This document shows, piece by piece, positions 19,572 through 28,926 of a DNA stretch of 60,507 bases. The translations under genes were made by a program, and so were the position numbers. Source of the stretch: Nemertoderma westbladi (Eukaryota > Xenacoelomorpha > Nemertodermatida > Nemertodermatidae); contig JAUCBJ010007505.1 in assembly GCA_032718475.1 (NCBI GenBank), positions 1-60,507 on the forward strand, given 5' to 3'. Within the stretch, counting starts at the first letter, position 1. Every line of letters begins with the position of its first letter. The notes under the pieces were generated by a model. It had not been told where the DNA came from. It saw only the letters and a program-made list of their open reading frames with translations, and did not search any database.

Positions 19572-19580
19572 TCACCGCTA
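19572..19580 (-). promoter_or_regulatory. double in-frame stop TAG-CGG-TGA between ORF1 and ORF1b
   Basis: On the element strand the codons read TAG, CGG, TGA, then GAG and a G-rich run, and the frame stays open for 296 codons afterwards. CGG directly 3' of a stop codon is a known readthrough-favouring context in some RNA viruses (best documented after UGA). Two stops in tandem make efficient readthrough harder, so mutation or a sequencing error are alternatives. Confidence 0.5.
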
Positions 19581-21887
19581 ACTCTCTGTTGTGGGGCCCT
19601 CGTAGCCCCCCCCCCACTCGCTACATCTAACTTCGCTACCTCTCTCCCCGCTATTATATGTCTCTCTAGTCGACACATCAACCCTACCACAGTCGGGTCT
19701 ATTCACCCCCGCCTCTCCCTCTGCTATTGCGTGGCCTTCCAGGCCCTCTACTCCCTGCCTACCAACTACGCGGCCTACCAGGCCCTCTGCCCCCTGTCTA
19801 CTAACTACGTGGCCTACCAGGCCCTCTGCTCCCTGTCTACTAACTACGTGGCCTACCAGGCCCTCTGCTCCCTGTCTACTAACTACGTGGCCTACCAGGC
19901 CCTCTGCTCCCTGTCTACTAACTACGTGGCCTACCAGGCCCTCTGCTCCCTGGTTACGTAGGCCCGACGTGTCTACACTAATAACACCCATATTGGAAAC
20001 GGAATTAATTTGCTCGCCCAAAACAAAATCGTTTGTATTACTCTGGGCGGCCACGTTATCCGAATTATTTTGTAAATTCGGATTTAGGTCATTATTTAAA
20101 TTATTCGAATTATTTTGCGTGATCGCGTTATTTAAATTATTTTGTAGGTTCGAATTTGGATTATTATTTTGATTATTTGAATTATTTTGCGTAACTACAT
20201 CAATATTAGAATTATCTCCTACATTAACACTAGGATTGTTCTGATTTAAATTTAAATTACTACCACTAGGTAAAGTATTTCCTGCAATAAAGGTTTGATT
20301 AGTGTTGTCCCATACGGTATTATCAATATTAACAACGCCTACTGTACCATCATTATTATTACCCCCCCCGCCCGTACGGTCACACCAGTTTTGGGTCTGT
20401 CGTGCAGTCCCTGTCAGTGGGGCATTAATAAATGTATCTACGGCCCTCGGCTCCTCAAAAATACTCGAGCCGGCCCCGCTTTCAGACACTCCTGCCCGCG
20501 CCCGTTCCAAATCGCGCGCGTGTACAGCTGTATACCCTAGGAGTTTCTCTCGCCGTTTCTCTAACTCTATTCGGCCACTCTCCACTCTTGTTACTTTCTC
20601 GCTAGACTCCCGTTCTCTCTGCTCGACCAATTCCATCTCTCTCACAATCCCCTCTCTTCTTCTCGCCTTACGCTCTTTGCGTTCACTTTCCTCTCTCGCC
20701 TCACGCTCCCTGCGTTCACTTTCCTCTCTCGCCTCACGCTCCCTGCGTTCCGCCTCGCGTTTCTCGCGTTCCGCCTCGCGTTCCCTCTCTTCCCTCAACT
20801 CTATCTCGTCATACTCCCTAAGGTTCCTCGCGGCCCTTTCGCCCCTTTCCCTTAACTCTTTAATCGACACCGCTTCCCTCTCTAGCATCACTCTCCCCTC
20901 CTCTAGCCGTCTACCTACTTCTCTATTAGCTTCCACCGCTAGATTGAGACGGTGTCTGGCCTCTATCTCTCTCACCCGTCTTTCTTTTACGGAGGATGTA
21001 ACAGACTTATCGGTTGTAACGGATTCCCTCCGCCTTCCCGACCCACTGGCTCTCCCCCGCTTCCCGGAACTTTCTCCGACCGACGAGGCCGAATCCTCGG
21101 AGTTAACCTCGGATTCGCCCCCTTCGAGTCCCCTCCAACCCACCGGTTTTATTCCCCGGGCATCGACCGAGTATGGCCCTATGTACACTGGCCCTACACT
21201 AGGTTCCATACCCCCACACTCCCATAGTTCCAATAGTTCCACGGCAATCTCATGTGCCCTCGTTTCGGCTAGCTCTCTCTGCTCAAAGTGTATTAGATAA
21301 CTAAAGTGTTTATCCGACTCACCTAGTCGCTTCCTCAGTCTCACCTCGTCTACCTTCGCCCCTTTCTTCTTGGCATCGTTTAGTATCCTCCGGGTTGCGA
21401 TGTAAGCGCGTCGGAGTCGCTGAGAAACCCCGACGTCCTCGTCGCCGACTTCTCCCCTGTCCCTCCGGGTTCGACGTCGTACCGGCGGCTCCACCGTCGC
21501 CGTTCCGGTGGGCCGCCCGCCGCCCTCGGCCTGTAGCTGGCCGGCGACATCGGTACCGATCTTTATTCCGTCTCTTCGCGTCCGGCGTCGCACCGTCGGC
21601 CCCACCGTCACCGTTTCGGTGGGCCGCTCGTCGCCCTCGGCCGGTAGCTGGCCGGCGACATCGGCGCGCCGTTCTCCGTCCCGTGTCGACTCCGCTCTTT
21701 CTCCCTCCTTCTCGCTCTCCCTTTCTCTTGGTTCGGCTTCGAGCTCCAGGCCCCCCTCATCCTCGACTTCCGGTCCGCCCACTATCGATGGCTCCGGCGT
21801 CGCGGGCCTGTATCGTTTGGTCGCGGCCTCGCGGATCGTTAGGTCTTCGTCCGGGGTCCGCGGTGGTGTCTCGCCCGAATCGCTCAT
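19578..21887 (-). CDS. ORF1: large coiled-coil / Asn-rich N-terminal protein of the BEL element
   Basis: 769 codons from ATG 21887. Residues ~73-143 hold two tandem copies of a ~40-aa segment ending in RRRTRRD. Residues 150-245 look folded and contain a Cys and a run of aliphatic residues. Residues 300-460 are a long, highly charged coiled coil with repeated REAREESER units. Residues 509-627 are a striking Asn-rich, prion-like segment, encoded by an AT-rich island in otherwise GC-rich DNA. Residues 646-710 are five near-identical 13-aa repeats (QGAEGLVGHVVSR). The protein ends with a Gly-rich tail before TAG. Pol already includes a Gag domain, so this is an added protein. Self-assembly or scaffolding is an inference from the coiled coil and Asn-rich segment. 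I recognise no homolog. Confidence 0.8.
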   Translation of the reverse strand: MSDSGETPPRTPDEDLTIREAATKRYRPATPEPSIVGGPEVEDEGGLELEAEPRERESEKEGERAESTRDGERRADVAGQLPAEGDERPTETVTVGPTVRRRTRRDGIKIGTDVAGQLQAEGGGRPTGTATVEPPVRRRTRRDRGEVGDEDVGVSQRLRRAYIATRRILNDAKKKGAKVDEVRLRKRLGESDKHFSYLIHFEQRELAETRAHEIAVELLELWECGGMEPSVGPVYIGPYSVDARGIKPVGWRGLEGGESEVNSEDSASSVGESSGKRGRASGSGRRRESVTTDKSVTSSVKERRVREIEARHRLNLAVEANREVGRRLEEGRVMLEREAVSIKELRERGERAARNLREYDEIELREEREREAEREKREAERREREAREESERREREAREESERKERKARRREGIVREMELVEQRERESSEKVTRVESGRIELEKRREKLLGYTAVHARDLERARAGVSESGAGSSIFEEPRAVDTFINAPLTGTARQTQNWCDRTGGGGNNNDGTVGVVNIDNTVWDNTNQTFIAGNTLPSGSNLNLNQNNPSVNVGDNSNIDVVTQNNSNNQNNNPNSNLQNNLNNAITQNNSNNLNNDLNPNLQNNSDNVAAQSNTNDFVLGEQINSVSNMGVISVDTSGLRNQGAEGLVGHVVSRQGAEGLVGHVVSRQGAEGLVGHVVSRQGAEGLVGHVVSRQGAEGLVGRVVGRQGVEGLEGHAIAEGEAGVNRPDCGRVDVSTRETYNSGERGSEVRCSEWGGGYEGPTTES
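19733..19960. repeat. 39-bp coding minisatellite in ORF1
   Basis: Five to six tandem 39-bp units encoding QGAEGLVGHVVSR on the minus strand. The inner units are nearly identical and the two end units are diverged, as in recent unequal exchange. The unit length is a multiple of three, so the frame is kept. Confidence 0.95.
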
Positions 21888-21992
21888 CTCTCTTCTGCAG
21901 ATTTCGGTGGCTAGTGTTTATAGAGTTTGTCTAGGGCGGCAGCTGGCTTTAGTTACTGAGTTTAGCTGGGGAAGCAGCACCGATTTAGTTAC

Positions 21993-22531
21993 TGTGACGG
22001 GATCCAAGAGGGATCCCGATTTATCCGGTTGTGGTAATTTAGTCCACGCGTCCCCGCCGTGTATAAGGATGAAATAAAGTGACTGAGTTCTGAAGTTCGG
22101 TGTATAATAGGAGGTTATAAGATATAGATATTGTGAATGTGTACAAGGCGGGATACGGTAACTAAAGTCCCGTGATCCCCTAACTAAACTAATTGGCTGT
22201 ACCCTACGCTAGCACTGCTGCACTGTGATAACTGAATAGGTAATATTACTGCCAAGTGGCTATACTGCACGGTTGGCCTAATTGCTACTCAATCGATGCC
22301 ATTCCCCCCTCTGATTGGTTAATACCCTTGTTGGCGCCCCGTGGAGTATTCCCGTTCACTCCACTGTGTTCTCTCTGGGTTAGGGGTTTGGCCCCTGACC
22401 CTCTATTGTGTGCTTCCTTCCCACTCTTATTGGGATGGCGCGAGTTGGTTAATTGCCCAATCTCGCGGCTCCCAATATTGCTTATCGGCTTACAACTTTA
22501 TGGGGTGTTGGCGGGATTGAATAAGCTAACA
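21993..22531 (-). repeat. 5' LTR of the large BEL element
   Basis: Same sequence as 8204-8742 by eye, so insertion is recent. The TSD TTCAT follows at 22532-22536. The element's promoter should lie here, reading leftward. Confidence 0.95.
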
Positions 22532-22889
22532 TTCATGTGCCACCTTGTGAACAGATCCCAAATTCATTTTGTGACATCATCCATGACGCATATATACAGT
22601 ACGTCATATGTCCACTGCACAATGTCTTAAAAAATATAAAAAATATAACGAGATTCAGCTTTGTAATTGTGCCAGAATATGAAATCTATAATAAAGTTAT
22701 GGTGAGTGTGAACCAGAAAACACCAGGCACAACCCAAAGGCTCTTCTCTCTTGGCTATAACATGTAAAACAGGGATGTCGCCACACTGACTCCCAAGGGA
22801 GTACACTCCATAACTACCCAATACTTTTTTACTCCCCACATAGAAGCAGTTTCCATTTTACCTTTGGCATTTCACTGACACACTAATCT

Positions 22890-23370
22890 TGCCTCAACCC
22901 AGAACCACCCTGCAGACACACCAACCTTGCCTCAACGCAGCACCACCCTGCAGACACACCAACCTTGCCTCCACCCAGCACCACCCTGCAGACACACCAA
23001 CCTTGCCTCCACCCAGCACCACCCTGCAGACACACAAACCTTGCCTCCACCCAGCACCACCCTGCAGACACACCAACCTTTTCTCCACATAGGCACCACC
23101 CTGCAGACACACCAACCTTGCCTCCTCCCAGCACCACCAGGCAGACACACCAACCTTGCCTCCACCCAGCACCACCCTGCAGACACACAAACCTAGCCTC
23201 CACCCAGCACCACCCTGCAGACACGCCAACCTCGCCTCCACCCTGCAGACACACCAACCTTGCCTCCACCCAGCACCACCCTGCAGACACACCAACCACG
23301 CCTCCACCCTGCAGACACACAAACCTCGCCTTCACCCTGCAGACACACCAACCCTGCAGACACACAAGAC
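22890..23370. repeat. minisatellite, 38-bp unit with CTGCAG
   Basis: About 12 units built from CCACCCTGCAGACACACCAA plus a Cys/Pro-coding filler. Towards the right end units are shortened to ~24-26 bp and ~14 bp, losing the 'cccagcaccac' part. Open frames across it on both strands are by-products of the repeat. Confidence 0.95.
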
Positions 23371-23375
23371 ACCCT

Positions 23376-23425
23376 GCAGTGTGGAATTTCTACAGCCTTT
23401 ACTCGGATTTGATACTGCACTACTG
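23376..23425 (-). mobile_element. SINE A fragment
   Basis: Resembles 1333-1380 over ~45 bp (shared text includes 'aatttctacagccttta'), including the B-box region, which has decayed here (TCGGATTTGATAC). The rest of the SINE is missing. Confidence 0.6.
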
Positions 23426-23924
23426 GAATGCACCAACTGGAATGGCGCATATTTGCGTCACTGACTCATTTAGGTAAACTGCCATTGGTACAGTAGGTTG
23501 TCAGTGAGGCATATATGCGTCACGATTACATATTTTTGTTGACACATGAACACAACCTATTTTATGGTTTTATAGCACTCAAAGTGAATGGAATCCCCAT
23601 AATTTATAAATATTAGCGTGACAATTTGTGAGATTCCACACATATAAAGTGACAGTCAAAGTGTTGAAAAATTTAAATACTTTCGTATGGCGAATAAGAT
23701 ATTAATAATCGAATGGTTTATCTAGAACGTATTCGCGCGGGTGTTTCAAATTCGCACCCACTCATATGTTCAACAGGGACAGGATCAGAAGCATAAACAA
23801 TTACTACAGTTCTTCGAAATAATTTAATAGTAAATAATATAGGCCTGTATATGTAAATAAGTAAATAACTATAATTAATAAATAATTTGAATCACTAATG
23901 AAGTATCACTCAATCAGCATACTG

Positions 23925-25955
23925 TGATAGTAGCAGTAGCAGTGAGCATACTGTAGCAGTAGTCAGTGAGCAAACTGTAGCAGTGTAGCAGTATCAGTGA
24001 ACAAACTATAGCAGTAGCCAGTGAGCATACTGTAGTAGTAGAAGTGAGCATACCATACATAACATTAAGCAGTGAGAATTTTTAGCAGTTGCAGTGAGCT
24101 TAGAGTAGTAGTAGCAGTGTACACACTAATCGTAGTAGCAGTGCGCACACTGTAGCATTAAGCATATACTTTTGTAGCAGTAGCAGTGGGCATACTGTAG
24201 CATTATCAGTGAGCATACTGCAGGCGGTATCAGTGATCATAATGTAGTAGTAGCAGTTAGCATACTATAGGCGGTAGCAGTTAGCATAATGTAGCAGAAG
24301 CAGTGAGCATACTGTAGTAGTAGCAGTGAGCATACTGCGTAGGCAGTAGCAGTAAGAATACTGTAGGCGGTAGCAGTGAGAACACTGTAGGCGGTAGTAG
24401 TGAGCATAATTTAGCAGTAGCAGTGAGCATACTGTAGGCAGTAGCAGTGAGAATACTGTAGGCGGTAGCAGTGAGAACACTGTAGGCGGTAGTAGTGAGC
24501 ATAATTTAGCAGTAGCAGTGAGCATACTGTAGGCAGTAGCAGTAAGAATACTGTAGGCGGTAGCAGTGAGAACACTGTAGGCGGTAGTAGTGAGCATAAT
24601 TTAGCAGTAGCAGTGAGCATACTGTAGGCAGTAGCAGTAAGAATACTGTAGGCGGTAGCAGTGAGAACACTGTAGGCGGTAGTAGTGAGAACACTGTAGG
24701 CGGTAGTAGTGAGCATAATTTAGCAGTAGCAGTGAGCATACTGTAGGCAGTAGCAGTGAGAATACTGTAGGCGGTAGCAGTGAGAACACTGTAGGCGGTA
24801 GTAGTGAGAACACTGTAGGCGGTAGTAGTGAGCATAATTTAGCAGTAGCAGTGAGCATACTGTAGGCAGTAGCAGTAAGAATACTGTAGGCGGTAGCAGT
24901 GAGAACACTGTAGGCGGTAGTAGTGAGAACACTGTAGGCGGTAGTAGTGAGCATAATTTAGCAGTAGCAGTGAGCATACTGTAGGCAGTAGCAGTGAGAA
25001 TACTGTAGGCGGTAGCAGTGAGAACACTGTAGGCGGTAGTAGTGAGAACACTGTAGGCGGTAGTAGTGAGCATAATTTAGCAGTAGCAGTGAGCATACTG
25101 TAGGCAGTAGCAGTGAGAATACTGTAGGCGGTAGCAGTGAGAACACTGTAGGCGGTAGTAGTGAGCATAATTTAGCAGTAGCAGTGAGCATACTGTAGGC
25201 AGTAGCAGTAAGAATACTGTAGGCGGTAGCAGTGAGAACACTGTAGGCGGTAGTAGTGAGAACACTGTAGGCGGTAGTAGTGAGAACACTGTAGGCGGTA
25301 GTAGTGAGCATAATTTAGCAGTAGCAGTGAGCATACTGTAGGCAGTAGCAGTAAGAATACTGTAGGCGGTAGCAGTGAGAACACTGTAGGCGGTAGTAGT
25401 GAGAACACTGTAGGCGGTAGTAGTGAGCATAATTTAGCAGTAGCAGTGAGCATACTGTAGGCAGTAGCAGTGAGAATACTGTAGGCGGTAGCAGTGAGAA
25501 CACTGTAGGCGGTAGTAGTGAGAACACTGTAGGCGGTAGTAGTGAGCATAATTTAGCAGTAGCAGTGAGCATACTGTAGGCAGTAGCAGTAAGAATACTG
25601 TAGGCGGTAGCAGTGAGAACACTGTAGGCGGTAGTAGTGAGAACACTGTAGGCGGTAGTAGTGAGCATAATTTAGCAGTAGCAGTGAGCATACTGTAGGA
25701 AGTAGCAGTGAGAATACTGTAGGCGGTAGCAGTGAGAACACTGTAGGCGGTAGTAGTGAGAACACTGTAGGCGGTAGTAGTGAGCATAATTTAGCAGTAG
25801 CAGTGAGCATACTGTAGGCAGTAGCAGTGAGAACACTGTAGGCGGTAGTAGTGAGCATAATTTAGCAGTAGCAGTGAGAATACTGTAGGCGATAGCAATG
25901 AGAATACAGTAGGCGGTAGCAGTGAGAATACTGTAGGCGGTAGCAGTGAGCTTTG
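23925..25955. repeat. satellite of 24-bp monomers in a 119-bp higher-order unit
   Basis: Monomers follow GTAGNAGTGAGNANACTGTAGGCN. From ~24400 to 25870 they are ordered as a block of four 24-mers plus one 23-mer (119 bp). Variant blocks have one unit fewer (95 bp) or more (143 bp). The 23-mer with CATAATTTAGCA marks each block boundary. The left flank (23925-24400) is disordered and diverged, as array edges usually are. Overlapping minus-strand open frames are repeat artefacts. Confidence 0.95.
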
Positions 25956-26542
25956 GTATTCTATTATACAGTATAGTTTTACATGCAGAATGTATGCAGC
26001 TATACATCTGTACAGGCATGCCTATCAATAAAACCGGCCCTCATTCAGTGTAGAGAAAGAAAATAATACATTAATGTTATTACCGTGCCGTTACCATACG
26101 AATGTATTAAATAATTAAATCTCTTAAAAAAATATGGATGTAATTAAATGTTTATGTTTGAAATACACAGTAAAATAATTTTATTCGAAAATGGAAATAT
26201 ATGAAACTCCGAAGGTAGGGAAGAATGTATCAAATTTACTGTATAATTGTTTTCGGCGGGTGACTTTTTAAGGAGAATGGGAATTCGGTTAGTGTCTATA
26301 TGAAACGGCGCAGGAATCAGGCCTGTTGTACAGTAGTTGTACCGGTAAAAGTAAACAGGTACCCAGTAGATCGGCTATTAGAGCAAGGCCATTTAAATAA
26401 CAGGCCATGACAAGGACCTAGCCTGCGAAATTATCGTAGGCTGACTGCTGAATTATCAAATATTATATTCTCCACGAATCCACGTATCGTTACGAATCGT
26501 TATCTACGTTTATTAGAGACACCAGAGTTGGGCAGGGTGTAA

Positions 26543-26566
26543 GGGGGGGGGGGGGGGGGGGGGGGG
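26543..26566 (+). repeat. poly(G) tract, G24
   Basis: Uninterrupted run of 24 G. Confidence 0.95.
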
Positions 26567-27765
26567 TGAGCAAGAACTACCCACCCACATTGTCACAAAC
26601 TACCGACTGCAGACTGTATGTAGCAGTGCAGTCGAAGTAAATTAAAATCTCAAAAATCAAAATAAGTTGATTTTTGGAACCCAATTGTGTTTTTCAAATT
26701 TGGCACTTAAAAATAAGAATTATGTACTAAATAGAATAATGTACTGTATATTGTGTAGCGAATTATCTTCAGGTCAACTATGATTATCAACTTTGCAATT
26801 CCGAACGCAAGTTGATAAATAGTGATTTTCTTTCCTAATAATAACTATTCATGTTTGTCCCACAAATACCCGGTACTCATCATCAAGCGCTAAGCGTATG
26901 TACCGGAATCTGCGATTAATCATAATCGCCGGTAACGCTTTACGTAATTGAACGGAATCAAGTTTTATTCGATGATCGTTGTTCCTTCCACAATTCGCCA
27001 AGAGAAACCCGAGTTAGGGATGAGAGGCTAAGATTTAGGGTCGGACGACATCCGAGCGGATCGGCTCGGAGCAGGATGGATCGGCACTTCTGCACAGACG
27101 ATAAATGTCAACCTCACTAAACCGCGTGTTAAACGAGGAGTCTTTCATTTAATTAAATATTTCCATTTTCGAAAAAAATTTAATAGGCCTACTTCAAGTC
27201 AAAATCTAGCACTTAATGAAATTACAGTCCTCGTCTCTATTAAAGTCTTGTGGACGCACGGATTTTATAAAGCTTCGCAATGTAATCATATAAAGTCCTA
27301 GATAAAATATCTCGAAATAAAAAGTTATTTCCACATGAATCATCAATCGTGAATTGACGTTAGTTAAAACATAAATTAAAACACGCAATAGAAAATAGAA
27401 AATCAATCGCGTGGATATGTTTGAATTTGAAACTTAAACTTTGAATTTTCTAAGTTGCTACTCAACCATTTTAATCTAAAAATTGATTTTTTGACCGTTG
27501 GGGAACATCCTATTCCTTTTTCTAATACTTCTTTGAATGCGGGAGAGCATTCAGTCATCATTCGCGATTGGTTGTTTCCATGGGGTGTCACCTTTGGCCC
27601 GATCCTATTGGATACCATTTTTGATCTTCCTGTTCTATGCTATATAATCTACGTCAATGTGGATTTTTTTTACAAACAATATATTCATTCTTTAAAATTA
27701 AGTTGTAAACTAACGTATATGTTTTTTTTAATATCATTTTCTCAATTATATGTAGCCGCTTTCAA

Positions 27766-27802
27766 TAATTAGTGATGCGTGATGCGCATCACGTACTAAT
27801 TA
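27766..27802. other. nested inverted repeat / cruciform candidate
   Basis: A 14-bp perfect palindrome GTGATGCGCATCAC (27779-27792) is enclosed by outer arms TAATTAGT (27766-27773) and ACTAATTA (27795-27802). Confidence 0.8.
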
Positions 27803-28409
27803 ATTAATTAGTATTATCTGTCTTCAGTAGCAACAAAAATAAATATAATTTAGAACCAAAATAATAGTGATGAAAATATGTGGATCAAATACAAGGAAAA
27901 GGTACCGGTAGGTGATTTACATTAATAATATTTACTTTATTATTTTACTTTAGTTTATTTTAATACAATTTGTAATACATTTTTAATATTTCAGTTGTTA
28001 TATACAGTATGTTATTTTATATACAAGTTTTATATCCATATTCTCTCATCTAGAAGAGAAAATATCATGTCTTGGTGGTGTGGGAAACAACTGTATAGGC
28101 CTACATATTATAGACAATATCTCTATTAGGTAGATACACATACATAAACAAAGTGTTCTATAACGTTGTGTAATTATTAAATATAAAAAATAAATGGCTT
28201 CCAGAGAACGATAATTATTGGAATCTTTGAATGCCTATCTCAGCTATTTATCAACAAAATTCAGACATTATAAAATAAATGTGGAATCCTTGCAACGCAA
28301 ACTTTCAATTTACCGAACTGTGAAGAATGGCCGCGATACGAAAGGTGTAATTTTGCTAAAGACACGAATTTTCTGATTTTGCAAAAATAACGAAAAACAC
28401 GGACTACAC

Positions 28410-28427
28410 GGGGGGGGGGGGGGGGGG
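28410..28427 (+). repeat. poly(G) tract, G18
   Basis: Run of 18 G, followed by T and five more G. Confidence 0.95.
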
Positions 28428-28689
28428 TGGGGGTCCTAGGTCCTAGGCGGAAAGGTCCTATACTTTTCGCTGAAAATTACTGTATTCCAATAAAATACCG
28501 GGTATCAACATTACGCCGTTCGTTAGTATTGGTAGCCGGTTGTTAAATAGCATATCAATACTGGTAAGTAAGTAAGTCTAGATCTCGAGTTATTCTCAAT
28601 TCCTATATTCTTTATTCTCCACAGTAATCAGATAATGTAAACGCTGGTCACACACGAAACGTCGTAGGCCAAGTAGAACAGATGAGAAT

Positions 28690-28716
28690 GGGGGGGGGGG
28701 GGGGGGGGGGGGGGGG
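28690..28716 (+). repeat. poly(G) tract, G27
   Basis: Uninterrupted run of 27 G, the longest in the window. Confidence 0.95.
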
Positions 28717-28879
28717 ATATGCTAAACCAAAATACTGTAGTGTACTGTATTATAGTCATTCATTGTCAAGCTAAGGACAACGCAAAAGTTATGCTAGTTT
28801 CTAGTAGATCTTTTGAAGCCGACATTTGCAGTCCAAAGTTGTGCGGAATGGTGTCGGACGTTTCGTCGTTTATTTTATA

Positions 28880-28926
28880 CAGTATATATATATATATATA
28901 ATATATATATATATATATTTTATATT
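28880..28926. repeat. AT-dinucleotide microsatellite
   Basis: Long (TA)n run with one phase slip near 28901. Confidence 0.9.

Larger units (their letters stand above)
8204..22531 (-). mobile_element. 14.3-kb BEL/Pao LTR retrotransposon with extra 5' and 3' ORFs
   Basis: The element is bounded by two 539-bp LTRs that appear identical by eye (8204-8742 and 21993-22531). The LTR termini are TG...CA in element sense, and the 5-bp TSD TTCAT lies at 8199-8203 and 22532-22536. All ORFs and the polypurine tract place it on the minus strand. Order in element sense: 5' LTR, ORF1 (21887-19578), stop pair, ORF1b (19571-18681), pol (18568-13361), minisatellite spacer, ORF3 (11980-9446), 3' UTR, hairpin, polypurine tract, 3' LTR. 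A primer-binding site complementary to a tRNA CCA end is not evident: the bases after the 5' LTR read GTAACTAAATCGG. Typical BEL elements are about 6-10 kb, so this one is exceptionally long. Internal GC content is clearly above that of the flanks. Confidence 0.95.
8069..23667. mobile_element. possible TTAA-type (piggyBac-like) non-autonomous DNA transposon hosting the BEL insertion
   Basis: Left end: TTAA followed by CACTTTTACTGTC (8069-8085). Right end: GACAGTCAAAGTG (23651-23663), which is the inverted repeat with one mismatch, followed by TTGA where TTAA would be expected. Palindromic words of the type TGACGCATATATGCGTCA recur just inside both ends (8133-8150, near 22583, near 23446 and 23503), as subterminal repeats would. 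Without the BEL element the unit would be about 1.3 kb, with no transposase. The assignment rests on short termini read by eye and is tentative. Confidence 0.3.

Noticed and set aside
22883-23477. Cys/Trp/Gly-rich or His/Pro-rich ORFs on both strands
   Set aside because: By-products of the 38-bp minisatellite. Multiple frames are open at once on both strands.
23925-25955. CRISPR-like array
   Set aside because: Monomers are contiguous and homogeneous, with no unique spacers, in an animal-type genome.
24265-26028. Series of overlapping minus-strand ORFs of 73-125 codons (Thr/Ala/Tyr-rich)
   Set aside because: They are the translated 24-bp satellite. The frames stay open only because the unit is a multiple of three and lacks stops.
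27455-27772. 105-codon plus-strand ORF as a host gene
   Set aside because: No recognisable domain, AT-rich composition like its surroundings, and no supporting signals.
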